Shown here in pieces: positions 52,237 through 61,889 of a stretch of DNA of 64,000 nt. Origin of the DNA: Mesorhizobium sp. Pch-S. Its GTDB lineage: Bacteria > Pseudomonadota > Alphaproteobacteria > Rhizobiales > Rhizobiaceae. Each line of letters opens with the position of its first letter. Position 1 is the stretch's first letter. Both the position numbers and the translations under genes were made by a program. The notes under the pieces were generated by a model. That model did no database searches. It was not told the origin of the DNA and saw only the letters and a list, made by a program, of their open reading frames with translations. The stretch is taken from assembly GCF_004136315.1 (NCBI RefSeq), contig NZ_CP029562.1, positions 6,161,501 to 6,225,500 on the forward strand, written 5' to 3'.

Positions 52237-55200
52237 TTATTTCGAGACGAAGCAGTTGCCGCCGGCTGCCTTGTAGCTGGTGCACAGCTTGATGGCGTCT
52301 TCACGCGACTGCGCCATGACGCGCACCCGGTAGAAGGTGCCTTTACCTGCAACGTCTGCCTTCACGATGTTGGCGCTGCGGCCAGCCAGTACATTCGAAT
52401 AGCGACGGGCCAGGTCCTGATAAGTCGACTGCGCGCCCTCGACAGTCGGCTGCGACGCAATCTGCATCGACCAACCCGTTGCAGCAGCAGCCGGAGCCTG
52501 CGGCTGTGCTGCAGCAACCTGCTGTTGCTGTGCCTGCGGCTTGACCTCTCCTGCGATGTCGACCGGCTGATCAGACGGACGCTGAGGGACAACCGGAGCA
52601 GCGGACGGTGTTGCAGCAACGGTGCTCGGCTTCGCCGGCTTCAGCACAGGTTCGGCAGTTTGCGGCACGGTACCGGTCTGATCCTGGCCAACACGCTGCG
52701 GCGTCGGGTCAGTCGGTTCGGAAGCAGCAACCGGAGCGGCAGCCGGCTCTTCACGCGGTGCGAGTGTGCCATCAGGCTTGACCACCATGGTGCGGACCTT
52801 GCGCGGTGTTACCAGCGCGCCTTCCTGCGTGCCTGCGTTCTCCTGCGCGACCTGGGCAACGCGGTCTTCCGACTTGACCGGCTGTTGAGCCGCATTCTCT
52901 GCGACGCCTTCGCTGTCGTCTGTGCCAGAGAAAGCAGCAGTACGTTCAGCCTGCGCGGCCTGTTCCCTGGCAACGACATCGACCGGCTCCTCGGCATTGG
53001 CAACCAGCTTCGGCTGCACCGGGTTGGCCGGGCGGGCGCCCTTGGCAACGGCGTCATAGACCTTGTTGTCCTGGTTCGGGATAACGGTCCCACCGGGATT
53101 TTCCGGCTTCACCTTCATCGGCTGGCTATCCGCCTTGACGATGGCCGGCGCTTCCGAGCTCGAACCGCCACCGAATGAGAAAGCGAAGGCACCGATGCCG
53201 CCAACCACGGCGACTGCTCCGACCAGGGCAGCGATCATCAGGCCGCGGCGACGCGGCGCTTCATTGGCTTCGGCTGCAGCTGCATCCGGAATGGTCATGC
53301 TCTCGTCGAAATCCGGATCGTAGTCAAAACCGTCATCGGCGATCTGGCCGGCTGCAGGCGTGGAACGCTGAGCGCCACGAGGATCGTAAGCCTGGTAGCC
53401 GAGATCCGCATAGGCGGCCGCCGCAGCCGCGGCCTGTGGCGAGTCGGCATAGGCCGGCATCTCGACACGGTCACGCTTGTAACCGCTGCCGGCGTCGTCG
53501 TCATATTGGGCCGTCTTCTGAGGCGCGGCAGATTCTCCGGGCAGCATCTCGTTGAGAAGCGTCGAGAATTCGGCGTCAAGCTCGTCGAAATTCGAGGTTT
53601 CCGGCTTGTCCTGTTCGAAAGGCACTTCCGGAATATCGAGATCGTCCGCGAGCGCAACCACACGCTCAGGCACATCCATGGTCTCGATATCCGGCACGTC
53701 TTCACGAACAGCGGCCTGATGCGCAGGCTTCTGCCACGACGGAGCGGCAGCCTGAACGGACGGCTGCGGCACATCAGCCAAACGAGGCTCCATCTGCATC
53801 ACCGGCTGAACCGGTGTGAGCTGTGTCGGCGCGGTGAACTGCTGCACGGATGCAGAGTATTGCTCTACAGGAGCCTCATATGGCTGAGCCGGAGGCGCCA
53901 CGGGATTGCCACGGCTCCATGCGCGAATCGGCTGGGCGAAGGTCGCGGTAGCAGCAACTGCTGCTGCGGCCGGAGCTGCCCATTTCAATGCTTCGACAGG
54001 ATCTTCCTCGATCTGTCCGGATGGCTCTTCGTCGAGCGTATCCAAGCCACCGGCCATCGCCGCATCGAAAGCATCGGTGTCAAAGTCGATGTCGGCCTCG
54101 GCTTTCGGAGCTTCTTCGACTTCGGCAGCGGCAAACTCCTGAACCAGCGCGGCGTCGAGATCGGCATCAACGTCATGCTGAGCCTCAGGTTCGCTCACAG
54201 CAGGCGAAGCTGCAAATTGCGGGCGCCAGTTTTCGACTTCTGCGGCGGGAGCGGCGGCTGGCCGTGCAGTCATGCGACCCAGCAGCGCGTTGAGTTCATC
54301 TTCCAGACTGCGGTCCTGCGCAGCAACGGACGGTACTTCGGCCACAGTTTCGGGAGCCATTGCAACGGGCTCGACCACCTCAGGCTCGGCAGTGGCGATC
54401 GCCACTGCCTGGCTCTCGTCGGTGAAAGCATCGTCGAGATCGATCTCGAAGTCAGGCTCGCTCCCGGCAACGATATCCGCTGTCTCTGCGTGATGCCCGA
54501 ACGTTGGCATGAAAGTCTGCTCGGAACGCACCGGATCGGCCTCAACCTCTGCTCCGGCAACAGGCGCCTCTTCGTGTGCGCCGAAATCCATATCCACATC
54601 GGCCATGGCCGTGTCGAACTGCGTGTCGAAATCGTCGATGGCGGCGACAGAAGCTGGCTCGGCCGCAAAGGTCGTAAACACTTCGGCAGCAGGCTCGACT
54701 GCAATTTGCTGAGCAGCGACGGGCTCGACCGCAGCAACAGGCTCCCCAACCGTTTCATCGGTGAAATCGAGATCACCGAAATCAACGTCGCTCATAGCGG
54801 CTTCATAGTCTTCAAACTGCTGCCCGGTCGGCGCGGTTTCGGACACGACCTCATCATCGACGGTAACGACGTCAAAAGCGCGTTCGTCCATGTTTCCAGC
54901 GGCGGCCGTAAAATCGAAATCAGGTGCATCGTCTTCCACAGGGCCAGCGACGGCAGGCATGACGGGCTCGGCAACCTGGAACTCGCGTTCCATCGAAGCT
55001 GCGAGGTCATCGTCCGACCCTTCGTCTGCATACTGCTCGGCCGCCAACCGAGGAACGCGGGCCATCGGCTGAGCTGCGGCGACGGGCTCCTCTTGGTAAA
55101 CCCCGAACTCGCCCATCAACTCCTTTTCGAGGTCGATATCGAAGTCCTCGGACGGCCCGGCAACGGGCTGCGGCGCAGCCTGGCGCTGCACCGGTTCGCG

Positions 55201-55320
55201 AGGATCGAAGCCCATGATGCGGGTCAGTTCCGCGAACGGATCGTCACTTGCGATGTCGTTGTGGTTGGCTACACGCGCCTGGGTTCTGTCTGCCATTGTC
55301 GTTCCCGAACTCGCACTCAT
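52237..55320 (-). CDS. SPOR-domain membrane protein with long acidic cytosolic region
   Basis: 1027 residues. The first two thirds are low-complexity, rich in Ala, Glu, Asp, Val and Pro (repeated EPVAA, FDIDLE and DIDFDTD-like pieces), presumably cytosolic and disordered. One membrane helix follows (GLMIAALVGAVAVVGGIGAFAF, about residue 690), then a Pro/Gln-rich periplasmic linker and a C-terminal SPOR domain (GWSMQIASQPTVEGAQSTYQDLARRY to NCFVSK). SPOR domains bind septal denuded glycan, so a division role is likely. In relatives it lies between argS and nagZ; argS is still upstream here but nagZ is 7 kb away. Confidence 0.92.
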   Translation of the reverse strand: MSASSGTTMADRTQARVANHNDIASDDPFAELTRIMGFDPREPVQRQAAPQPVAGPSEDFDIDLEKELMGEFGVYQEEPVAAAQPMARVPRLAAEQYADEGSDDDLAASMEREFQVAEPVMPAVAGPVEDDAPDFDFTAAAGNMDERAFDVVTVDDEVVSETAPTGQQFEDYEAAMSDVDFGDLDFTDETVGEPVAAVEPVAAQQIAVEPAAEVFTTFAAEPASVAAIDDFDTQFDTAMADVDMDFGAHEEAPVAGAEVEADPVRSEQTFMPTFGHHAETADIVAGSEPDFEIDLDDAFTDESQAVAIATAEPEVVEPVAMAPETVAEVPSVAAQDRSLEDELNALLGRMTARPAAAPAAEVENWRPQFAASPAVSEPEAQHDVDADLDAALVQEFAAAEVEEAPKAEADIDFDTDAFDAAMAGGLDTLDEEPSGQIEEDPVEALKWAAPAAAAVAATATFAQPIRAWSRGNPVAPPAQPYEAPVEQYSASVQQFTAPTQLTPVQPVMQMEPRLADVPQPSVQAAAPSWQKPAHQAAVREDVPDIETMDVPERVVALADDLDIPEVPFEQDKPETSNFDELDAEFSTLLNEMLPGESAAPQKTAQYDDDAGSGYKRDRVEMPAYADSPQAAAAAAAYADLGYQAYDPRGAQRSTPAAGQIADDGFDYDPDFDESMTIPDAAAAEANEAPRRRGLMIAALVGAVAVVGGIGAFAFSFGGGSSSEAPAIVKADSQPMKVKPENPGGTVIPNQDNKVYDAVAKGARPANPVQPKLVANAEEPVDVVAREQAAQAERTAAFSGTDDSEGVAENAAQQPVKSEDRVAQVAQENAGTQEGALVTPRKVRTMVVKPDGTLAPREEPAAAPVAASEPTDPTPQRVGQDQTGTVPQTAEPVLKPAKPSTVAATPSAAPVVPQRPSDQPVDIAGEVKPQAQQQQVAAAQPQAPAAAATGWSMQIASQPTVEGAQSTYQDLARRYSNVLAGRSANIVKADVAGKGTFYRVRVMAQSREDAIKLCTSYKAAGGNCFVSK

Positions 55321-55398
55321 CGGACGCCATGGACGTCGCGGAAGGTTGGCCCCTACCAGCGCAATGTGGGCAAATGGTGACAGGCTTTTCGGTCGAAC

Positions 55399-57156
55399 CT
55401 AGCGCATTTCGGTCGGGGCATCCGCTCCGATCAACGCAAGGCCAGACGACAATACGTCCAGAACAGCCTGCACCAGCCCGAGTCTGGCATAGGTCAATTG
55501 TGGGTCGTTAACCTTAACAAAACGTAAGTCCACATGATCATTGCCGCGGTTCCACTGTGCATGGAAACCACTGGCCAGATCGTACAGGTAAAAAGCCAGC
55601 CTGTGCGGCTCCTGCGACTGCGCCGCCTGTTCGATCAGGCGTGGATATTCAGCAAGCTTCTTGATCAGCGCAAGCTCACCTTCATCCTTCAGCAGATCAA
55701 GTCCCGCCGACAGCTGCTGGCGCGACGGATCGACAATGCCAAGCTGCTCCTTCGCTTGCCGGAACACCGAATGGCACCGTGCAGTGGCATACTGCACATA
55801 GAAAACAGGGTTGTCCTTCGACTGCTCCGTCACCTTGGCGAAGTCGAAGTCCAGCGGTGCATCGCTCTTGCGGTAGAGCATCATGAAGCGCACCGGATCG
55901 CGGCCGACTTCCTCGACCACTTCGCGCAGCGTGATGAAATCGCCGGAACGTTTCGACATGCGAACGGGCTCGCCGTCGCGGAACAGCTTCACCAGTTGGC
56001 ACAGCAGCACGGTGAGCTTGACCTTGCCATCCGTCACAGCTTTCGCCAGAGCCTCCAGCCGCTTGACGTAGCCGGCGTGATCGGCACCGAGCACATAGAT
56101 CAGTTCATTGAAGCCGCGATCGACCTTGTCCTTCAGATAGGCCACGTCTGCGGCGAAATAGGTAAAGGAACCGTCGGACTTGACCAATGCACGGTCCATG
56201 TCGTCGCCAACGGCCGTCGAGCGGAACAGCGTCTGCTCGCGGTCTTCCCAATCGTCAGGCTTCTCGCCTTTGGGGGGCGGCAGTTTACCTTTGTAGATAT
56301 GGCCCTTGAGCGTCAGGTCGGCGATAGCCGCACGGATTGCCTTGGCATTGTCGGCATGCAACGTGCGTTCGGAGAAGAAGACATCGTGATGCACGTTGAG
56401 CAGCGCGAGATCTTCCTTGATCATCACCATCATGGCGTCGATCGTACGATCCTTGACGATCGCCAGCGCTTCATCTTCCGGCATCTGCAGCAGGTTGCGG
56501 CCAAATTCCCTGGCCAGGGCCTGGCCAACCGGCACCAGATAGTCACCCGGATATAGGCCGGAGGGAATCTCGCCAATGTCGTCGCCCAGCGCCTCGCGAT
56601 AGCGCAGGAAGGCTGAACGGCCGAGCACATCGATCTGAACGCCGGCATCGTTGATCACATATTCCTTCGTCACCTTGTAGCCGGCGAAGGCGAGCAGGTT
56701 GGCCAGCGTGTCGCCCACGACGGCGCCACGCGTGTGACCGACATGCATCGGTCCGGTCGGGTTGGCCGAGACATATTCAACGTTGACCGAGATGCCAGTG
56801 CCGATCCTCGAGCGACCATAATCCTGGCCCTCGGCAATCAAGCCAGTGAGATGCCGGTGCCAGAACGCGTCGGTGAGCCTCAGATTGACGAAGCCCGGTC
56901 CAGCCACTTCGGCGCTGGTAACATCGGCATCGCTGCGCAGGGCTTCGACGATACGATCGGCCAGCGCGCGGGGATTCTGTCCGGCAGGCTTGGCCAGTAC
57001 CATCGCGGCATTGGTGGCAAGGTCGCCATGGCTCGCGTCACGCGGGGGTTCGACCGCGATGCGGCCGAGATCGAGCACGCCGCCATCTTTGTCTTTCAGA
57101 TCAAGGCTTTCCACGGCCTTGATGACCCGCGCGGTGAAGTCGGCGAAGATATTCAT
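55399..57156 (-). CDS. argS: Arginyl-tRNA synthetase
   Basis: 585 residues, class I. The N-terminal Add1 domain precedes the HIGH-type motif [12 protein letters not shown] (after SANPTGPM), and the KMSKS-type motif reads VRMSKRSG; the C-terminal DALR anticodon-binding domain ends the protein. It charges tRNA-Arg in the cytosol. Part of the conserved dgt-argS-SPOR series, 62 bases after dgt. Confidence 0.96.
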   Translation of the reverse strand: MNIFADFTARVIKAVESLDLKDKDGGVLDLGRIAVEPPRDASHGDLATNAAMVLAKPAGQNPRALADRIVEALRSDADVTSAEVAGPGFVNLRLTDAFWHRHLTGLIAEGQDYGRSRIGTGISVNVEYVSANPTGPMHVGHTRGAVVGDTLANLLAFAGYKVTKEYVINDAGVQIDVLGRSAFLRYREALGDDIGEIPSGLYPGDYLVPVGQALAREFGRNLLQMPEDEALAIVKDRTIDAMMVMIKEDLALLNVHHDVFFSERTLHADNAKAIRAAIADLTLKGHIYKGKLPPPKGEKPDDWEDREQTLFRSTAVGDDMDRALVKSDGSFTYFAADVAYLKDKVDRGFNELIYVLGADHAGYVKRLEALAKAVTDGKVKLTVLLCQLVKLFRDGEPVRMSKRSGDFITLREVVEEVGRDPVRFMMLYRKSDAPLDFDFAKVTEQSKDNPVFYVQYATARCHSVFRQAKEQLGIVDPSRQQLSAGLDLLKDEGELALIKKLAEYPRLIEQAAQSQEPHRLAFYLYDLASGFHAQWNRGNDHVDLRFVKVNDPQLTYARLGLVQAVLDVLSSGLALIGADAPTEMR

Positions 57157-57218
57157 GAAAACTGCTCAACGTTTATGCGAGAAGAACCGGTCATTGGCCG
57201 GCGAAAATCGCGCCCGGC

Positions 57219-58433
57219 CTAACTCAAATCGGGCGTTCGGTCAAACAAACGTCGGTGTTCCTTCAGTGCGTAGGTGTCGGTCATGCCGGCAATGAAGTCG
57301 GCAACGTCGCGCGCCTTGATACGATCCTCGGCACGGTCGAGCCCCTCGCGCCAACCGTCGGGCATGGCGCGCGGGTCGGCGAAATAGGTATCGAACAGGT
57401 CCTTCACGATCTGCTCGGCTTCGGCGCGCACGCGCATGACCTCGGGATGGCGGTAAAGACGCGCGTAGAGAAACGTCTTCAATTCCTTCTCCGCGCTGGC
57501 CATATCCTCGGAGAACCGAACAATGGTTTCGCCGGCTCCACGCACGGCGTCAGGGCTACCAGGGGCAAGCCGTGCGAGATTGGCCTTGGCGGTCACAATG
57601 ACATCCTCGACCATCTGCGTGATCTGACGCCGCATCAGCTCGTGGCCGGTGCGTACCGGATCAAGCGCCGGATAACGTTCGCGTACTCCTTTGAGGATCG
57701 AGCCCGGCAGACCGACGGCCTCCAGCATATCCAGGCTGATCAGCCCCGAGCGGATGCCGTCGTCGATGTCGTGGGTGTTGTAGGCGATGTCGTCAGCTAT
57801 GGCCGCGCATTGTGCCTCGACGCTGGCGTAGCGCGACAATTCGAGGTCGTGCAGCTCGGAATAATCCAGAATCGCCTTGGGCACCGGCCCTTTCAGACCC
57901 TCCCCCGCGCCATCGGTCAGCGGGCCGTTGTGTTTGACCAGCCCTTCGAGCGTCTCCCAGGTCAGGTTCAGCCCATCGAACTCTGCGTAGCGCCGCTCCA
58001 ACCGCGTGACGACACGCAACGACTGCGCGTTGTGATCGAAACCGCCCCAGGGCGCCATCTTCTCGTTGAGGGCGTCCTCGCCGGTGTGGCCGAAGGGGGT
58101 GTGGCCAAAATCGTGCACCAGCGCCACCGCCTCGGCCAGATCCTCGTCGACACAGAGCGCACGAGCAAGCGCGCGGGCGATCTGCGCCACCTCGATCGTG
58201 TGGGTGAGTCGGGTACGATAGTGGTCGCCTTCATGAGCAACGAAGACCTGCGTCTTGTGCTTCAGACGGCGGAACGCCGTGGAATGGATGATACGGTCGC
58301 GGTCCCGCTGGAAAGGCGTGCGTGTCGGGCTTTCCACTTCCTGGAACAGTCGCCCACGCGAACGCGCAGGATCACACGCATAGGCCGCGCGTGGCCGGTA
58401 GCCGAAGCCGATATCGCCAAGCTCGCTGGTCAT
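57219..58433 (-). CDS. dgt: Deoxyguanosinetriphosphate triphosphohydrolase-like protein
   Basis: 404 residues from the ATG at 58433, behind AGGGG; the frame is open 55 codons further, into erpA, but the family starts at [22 protein letters not shown]. The HD-domain metal site is clear: [21 protein letters not shown] and [17 protein letters not shown]. It hydrolyses dNTPs to nucleosides and triphosphate, helping control dNTP pools. It is divergent from erpA across a 73-base shared promoter region. Confidence 0.94.
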   Translation of the reverse strand: MTSELGDIGFGYRPRAAYACDPARSRGRLFQEVESPTRTPFQRDRDRIIHSTAFRRLKHKTQVFVAHEGDHYRTRLTHTIEVAQIARALARALCVDEDLAEAVALVHDFGHTPFGHTGEDALNEKMAPWGGFDHNAQSLRVVTRLERRYAEFDGLNLTWETLEGLVKHNGPLTDGAGEGLKGPVPKAILDYSELHDLELSRYASVEAQCAAIADDIAYNTHDIDDGIRSGLISLDMLEAVGLPGSILKGVRERYPALDPVRTGHELMRRQITQMVEDVIVTAKANLARLAPGSPDAVRGAGETIVRFSEDMASAEKELKTFLYARLYRHPEVMRVRAEAEQIVKDLFDTYFADPRAMPDGWREGLDRAEDRIKARDVADFIAGMTDTYALKEHRRLFDRTPDLS

Positions 58434-58506
58434 CGCCCCTGTCGCTGTTGACTTGCCCCGTCCCGCTTCATACCTATCATGCAGAACCGAACGCAAGGTG
58501 ACGCCC

Positions 58507-58854
58507 ATGGGTGCCGACGCCAAAACCGCCATGAAAGTCGAGATGACGGAATCCGCCGCCAAGCGGATTTCCAAGATCGTCAGCGACGAGCCCGGCAAAA
58601 CCGCATTGCGTGTTGCCGTCGAAGGCGGCGGCTGTTCCGGTTTCTCCTACAAATTCGATCTGGTGGACGGCCGCAACGATGACGACATCGCCATCGAACG
58701 CGACGGCGCTACGATCCTCATCGACGACATATCGCTGATTTATATGGGTGGTTCCGTCATCGACTTCGTCGACGATCTGATGGGGCAGTCCTTCCAGATC
58801 AGAAATCCGAACGCCGTTGCCTCCTGCGGCTGCGGAACCAGCTTCAGCATATGA
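58507..58854 (+). CDS. erpA: A-type iron-sulfur cluster carrier (ErpA/IscA family)
   Basis: 115 residues from the ATG behind AAGGTG; an earlier in-frame ATG at 58453 is not family-like. The three cluster-binding cysteines are in GGGCSGFSY and SCGCGTSF at the C-terminus. It passes Fe-S clusters to apoproteins. Its stop overlaps the next gene's ATG (ATGA), so that unknown gene is translated with it. Confidence 0.92.
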   Translation: MGADAKTAMKVEMTESAAKRISKIVSDEPGKTALRVAVEGGGCSGFSYKFDLVDGRNDDDIAIERDGATILIDDISLIYMGGSVIDFVDDLMGQSFQIRNPNAVASCGCGTSFSI

Positions 58855-59363
58855 AGCCAGTTCTCGAAGGGCATGAGAAACCGACTACGGTTCTTATTGC
58901 GCGCGAGATCAACGCGATTTCCGATCTAGACATCATCATCTGGGCAAACCGCCACCGGACACTCGACAGCTATGCCGACGATGCGGATTTTCTGAATCTG
59001 GCGCGGTCGAACCCGCGAAATGAAAGCAACGTAGGCAAGGCCCGTCAACATCTCAACGAATTGGTCGGTCGCCGCTTCCCCGCGTTCTCATTGACCTCCA
59101 AAGAGGGTGAAGAAATCGCGCGGTCGATCTTTCTTCGCCGCCTCGAGGAGTATTTGGATGATGCGTCCAAGCCGTTCCAGACATGTCTGATGCTGACCCC
59201 GATCGAATCTTTATATGAATATCCCGAATGGCTAGGTGACTTCGACAACGGATGTGATTGGATCGATCAACACACCAAGCGCGAAGACGCACAACATCTG
59301 CATGACGTGATTGCAGCGCTTCTCGCGGCAAACAAGATCCATCTATCTTTGGAGGCAAGTTGA
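58851..59363 (+). CDS. Hypothetical protein coupled to erpA
   Basis: 170 residues, charged and mostly helical, no signal or membrane segment: AREINAISDLDIIIWANRHRTLDSYADDADFLNLARSNPRNESN, a basic helix, and an acidic aromatic stretch with YEYPEWLGDFDNGCDWIDQH. I recognise no family. The GC content (for example 59200-59225) and use of codons such as TTA and ATA-like stretches look lower than in its neighbours, which suggests recent acquisition between erpA and the VOC gene. Confidence 0.7.
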   Translation: MKPVLEGHEKPTTVLIAREINAISDLDIIIWANRHRTLDSYADDADFLNLARSNPRNESNVGKARQHLNELVGRRFPAFSLTSKEGEEIARSIFLRRLEEYLDDASKPFQTCLMLTPIESLYEYPEWLGDFDNGCDWIDQHTKREDAQHLHDVIAALLAANKIHLSLEAS

Positions 59364-59364
59364 C

Positions 59365-59748
59365 ATGCCTTTGATCGGCGCGGTCCGTCAGGTCGCGCTG
59401 TCGGCCGGGCGCAATCTCGATGCCACGCTCGGCTTCTGGCATGATGTGCTCGGCCTGCCTCTGCATTCGCGCTTCGATCCGCCCGGCATGGCTTTCATCA
59501 TGGCTGGGGATGTGAGGCTCTATTTTGCCGACGGCGTGCCGGCCGGCACCGTTTACCTGGACATAGCCGACATAGCGAATTTCCACGCGGAGGCCAAAGC
59601 AGCGGGTGTGCCGTTCACGGCGGCGCCGGCAATGGTGCATCACGACGTGAACGGCCTGTTCGGGCGGGCGGGCGAAAGCGAATGGATGGCTTTCCTGAAA
59701 GATCCCGCCGGCAACACGATCGGCCTGGTAGAGCGCAAGGCAAGCTAG
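59365..59748 (+). CDS. VOC-superfamily (glyoxalase/bleomycin-resistance fold) protein
   Basis: 127 residues from the ATG behind GGAGG; the frame is open further upstream. The single VOC domain has LDATLGFWHDVLGLPLHSRFDPPGMAFIMAGDVRLYF and WMAFLKDPAGNTIGLVERK, with the usual C-terminal strand carrying the expected metal-site region. Dioxygenase, lyase or binding roles are all possible; the substrate is unknown. It starts one base after the preceding stop, so erpA, the unknown gene and this one form an operon. Confidence 0.9.
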   Translation: MPLIGAVRQVALSAGRNLDATLGFWHDVLGLPLHSRFDPPGMAFIMAGDVRLYFADGVPAGTVYLDIADIANFHAEAKAAGVPFTAAPAMVHHDVNGLFGRAGESEWMAFLKDPAGNTIGLVERKAS

Positions 59749-59860
59749 CGGTCTCGCGCGACCCGTGTACGAAGATGTGGCCCAACACTTCGACCCATAT
59801 CGAAACATTGCATGACGGCGGCAAGCTAGATGACGGTAAAACGTCACAAGGATCAGCGTG

Positions 59861-60766
59861 ATGCCCGCCAGGACCGTTCCCGTCACAGAACTCGCCCTTC
59901 TCGTCCTGCTCTCGACGCTGTGGGGCGCCTCCTACACGTTCATCAAGATCGGCGTCGAGACCATTCCACCGGTGACATTCATCGCAGTGCGCACGCTGAT
60001 TGCCGGACTGATCCTGCTCGGCGTCCTGCATTGGCGCGGCTTGCGATTGCCAAAAGATGTGGTGATGTGGCGCCGGTTCGCACTGCAGGCGGTGCTTAAC
60101 AGCGCAGTACCCTTCACGTTGATCGCATGGGCCGAACGCTCCATCGATGCAGGCCTCGCCGTCATTCTCAATTCGCTGACCCCCATCTTTGCTTTCCTGC
60201 TCACCGCCCTCGTCACCAGGCATGAGCAGGTGACCAGTCGCAAACTGTTCGGCGTGACAGCGGGACTAGCCGGTGCATGCCTGATCATCGGATTGCAGGC
60301 GCTGAACGGGCTGGGCACGCAATTGTGGGCACAGCTCGCCATGGTGGCTGCGACCGTCTGTTATGGTGCCGCGGCGATAACCGGCAAGGGCTTCAAAGGG
60401 ATGGACCCGATGATTCCGGCAGCCGGCTCGCTGATCGCTGGCGCCATGATGCTGATACCGCTCAGCCTCGTTGCCGATCATCCCTGGACATTGGCGCCTT
60501 CGACACACTCCTTGCTTGCGCTTCTCGGCCTGTCGATCTTTTCGACCGCACTGGCCTTCGCGATCTACTTTCGGCTGCTGCAGACGCTGGGCTCTGTCGG
60601 CGCCACCGCGCAGGCCTACCTGCGGGTTCCCATCGGTGTGGCGATCGGCGTCGTCGTCCTCGGTGAAACCGTCACGACAACAGCCGGCATTGGTCTGGTC
60701 GCTGTTATCGCCGGGGTTATCGCGATGACGTTGCCGGAGCGAAAGAAGGCGACGGCAGGAGCCTGA
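59861..60766 (+). CDS. EamA/DMT-family exporter
   Basis: 301 residues, ten membrane helices in two EamA repeats. Starts at the ATG behind AAGGATCAGC. Characteristic segments: LALLVLLSTLWGASYTFIKIGVETIPP, IDAGLAVILNSLTPIFAFLLTAL, and in the second repeat YLRVPIGVAIGVVVLGETVT. The substrate is unknown, possibly an amino acid or metabolite. It is convergent with the LuxR-type regulator gene. Confidence 0.9.
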   Translation: MPARTVPVTELALLVLLSTLWGASYTFIKIGVETIPPVTFIAVRTLIAGLILLGVLHWRGLRLPKDVVMWRRFALQAVLNSAVPFTLIAWAERSIDAGLAVILNSLTPIFAFLLTALVTRHEQVTSRKLFGVTAGLAGACLIIGLQALNGLGTQLWAQLAMVAATVCYGAAAITGKGFKGMDPMIPAAGSLIAGAMMLIPLSLVADHPWTLAPSTHSLLALLGLSIFSTALAFAIYFRLLQTLGSVGATAQAYLRVPIGVAIGVVVLGETVTTTAGIGLVAVIAGVIAMTLPERKKATAGA

Positions 60767-60791
60767 AGAGCCGGAAGGCGATAGGCCAGCT

Positions 60792-61682
60792 TCAATTGGA
60801 TACAAATTGCCCCGTCAGCTGGCCGCGCCTACCGAGATAGGCGATCAGCGGATCCTCCGACGTGTTGTTCGCCAATGCAGCAGCATCGATGAACAGCGAA
60901 AACAACGCGGTCTGGGATGGGATATCTAGCTTCGCGTAGAGATTGCGACGGTGCAGTTTCACCGTCGCGGGTGAAATGCCGAGGCGTACAGCGGCCCCCT
61001 TGAGCGAGAAGCCGCGCAGGATCAGTTGAGCGACTTCGCATTCGCGCGCCGTAAGCACGCTACGCCCGAAATTCCTCAGCGTCCGGGCCAATGCGTTCTG
61101 CAGCAATGATTCTTGATTTTCAATGGTTTCCGGCCGCAGGTCGCGATAGTGCTTGAGAACTGCCTGGCTCAGCAATGGTGCCGCCATCTGCAGGAACTCG
61201 GCATCCTCACCACTGAAGATTTCATGCGATCTGCGCCGGGCGAGCGAAATCGCCACCTTGGTGTCGACGTCGAGGTTGACGACAATGTTGAACTCATCGT
61301 GCAGCCCGGAATGCCGATAGTAGTCACGATAATATTGCGAGCGGTCGAGCGACGGTTCGATCTGGTTCAGCCGGTAAAGTCCGTCGTCACCATTGTCCAG
61401 CGCAAGCCTGTAGAATGGATCCAGCCGATAGGATCCCTGCAGATAGTTGCGGATGTCGGACAGGCCCCTGTCGTTGCACCAGTCGTTGAAGAGTATTTTC
61501 GGTGCCGCATCCCTGCGGTAAAGCAGGATCAGGCCAGCGTCGACCTGGACGTGCTGTTTGAGCGATTGTGCAAGCCGCTCCTGAAAATCCAATGAGCCGA
61601 CCCCTGCAAGCAACGAAAGCGCCAGGTCCATTGCCGCCGATGTCTCGCCACCGGGTGTCTGGGCGACTATCTCGCCATGCAT
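60792..61682 (-). CDS. LuxR-family transcriptional regulator
   Basis: 296 residues. The C-terminal LuxR/GerE helix-turn-helix is clear: LTARECEVAQLILRGFSLKGAAVRLGISPATVKLHRRNLYAKL (about 210-255). The N-terminal 200 residues resemble a sensory GAF-like domain (YYRDYYRHSGLHDEFNIVVNLD is a segment seen in this subfamily), without the residues typical of acyl-homoserine-lactone binding. The signal is unknown. It is divergent from the YtcJ-type amidohydrolase gene 207 bases away and may control it. Confidence 0.88.
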   Translation of the reverse strand: MHGEIVAQTPGGETSAAMDLALSLLAGVGSLDFQERLAQSLKQHVQVDAGLILLYRRDAAPKILFNDWCNDRGLSDIRNYLQGSYRLDPFYRLALDNGDDGLYRLNQIEPSLDRSQYYRDYYRHSGLHDEFNIVVNLDVDTKVAISLARRRSHEIFSGEDAEFLQMAAPLLSQAVLKHYRDLRPETIENQESLLQNALARTLRNFGRSVLTARECEVAQLILRGFSLKGAAVRLGISPATVKLHRRNLYAKLDIPSQTALFSLFIDAAALANNTSEDPLIAYLGRRGQLTGQFVSN

Positions 61683-61889
61683 CTTGGGTCTCCTCTCCCG
61701 GCCGCAACGTATGACAATGCGACAATGTCGGCAAGCAAGTGCGAATGGCCGGGCGAGACACTGCTTGAAACCTACAGCACCTAGCCCGAAGGCGTATTTT
61801 CAATTTCCCGCAGCGGTCCACACTGTTTGATGCGTATGTCCAGGCGCCCGTCAGGAATTGCGTCCGCCGGACTGCAATCGAGGGGAATC

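Noticed and set aside
53506..55380. 624-codon plus-strand frame opposite the SPOR gene
   Set aside because: Antisense of a low-complexity acidic region; no ribosome site and no family.
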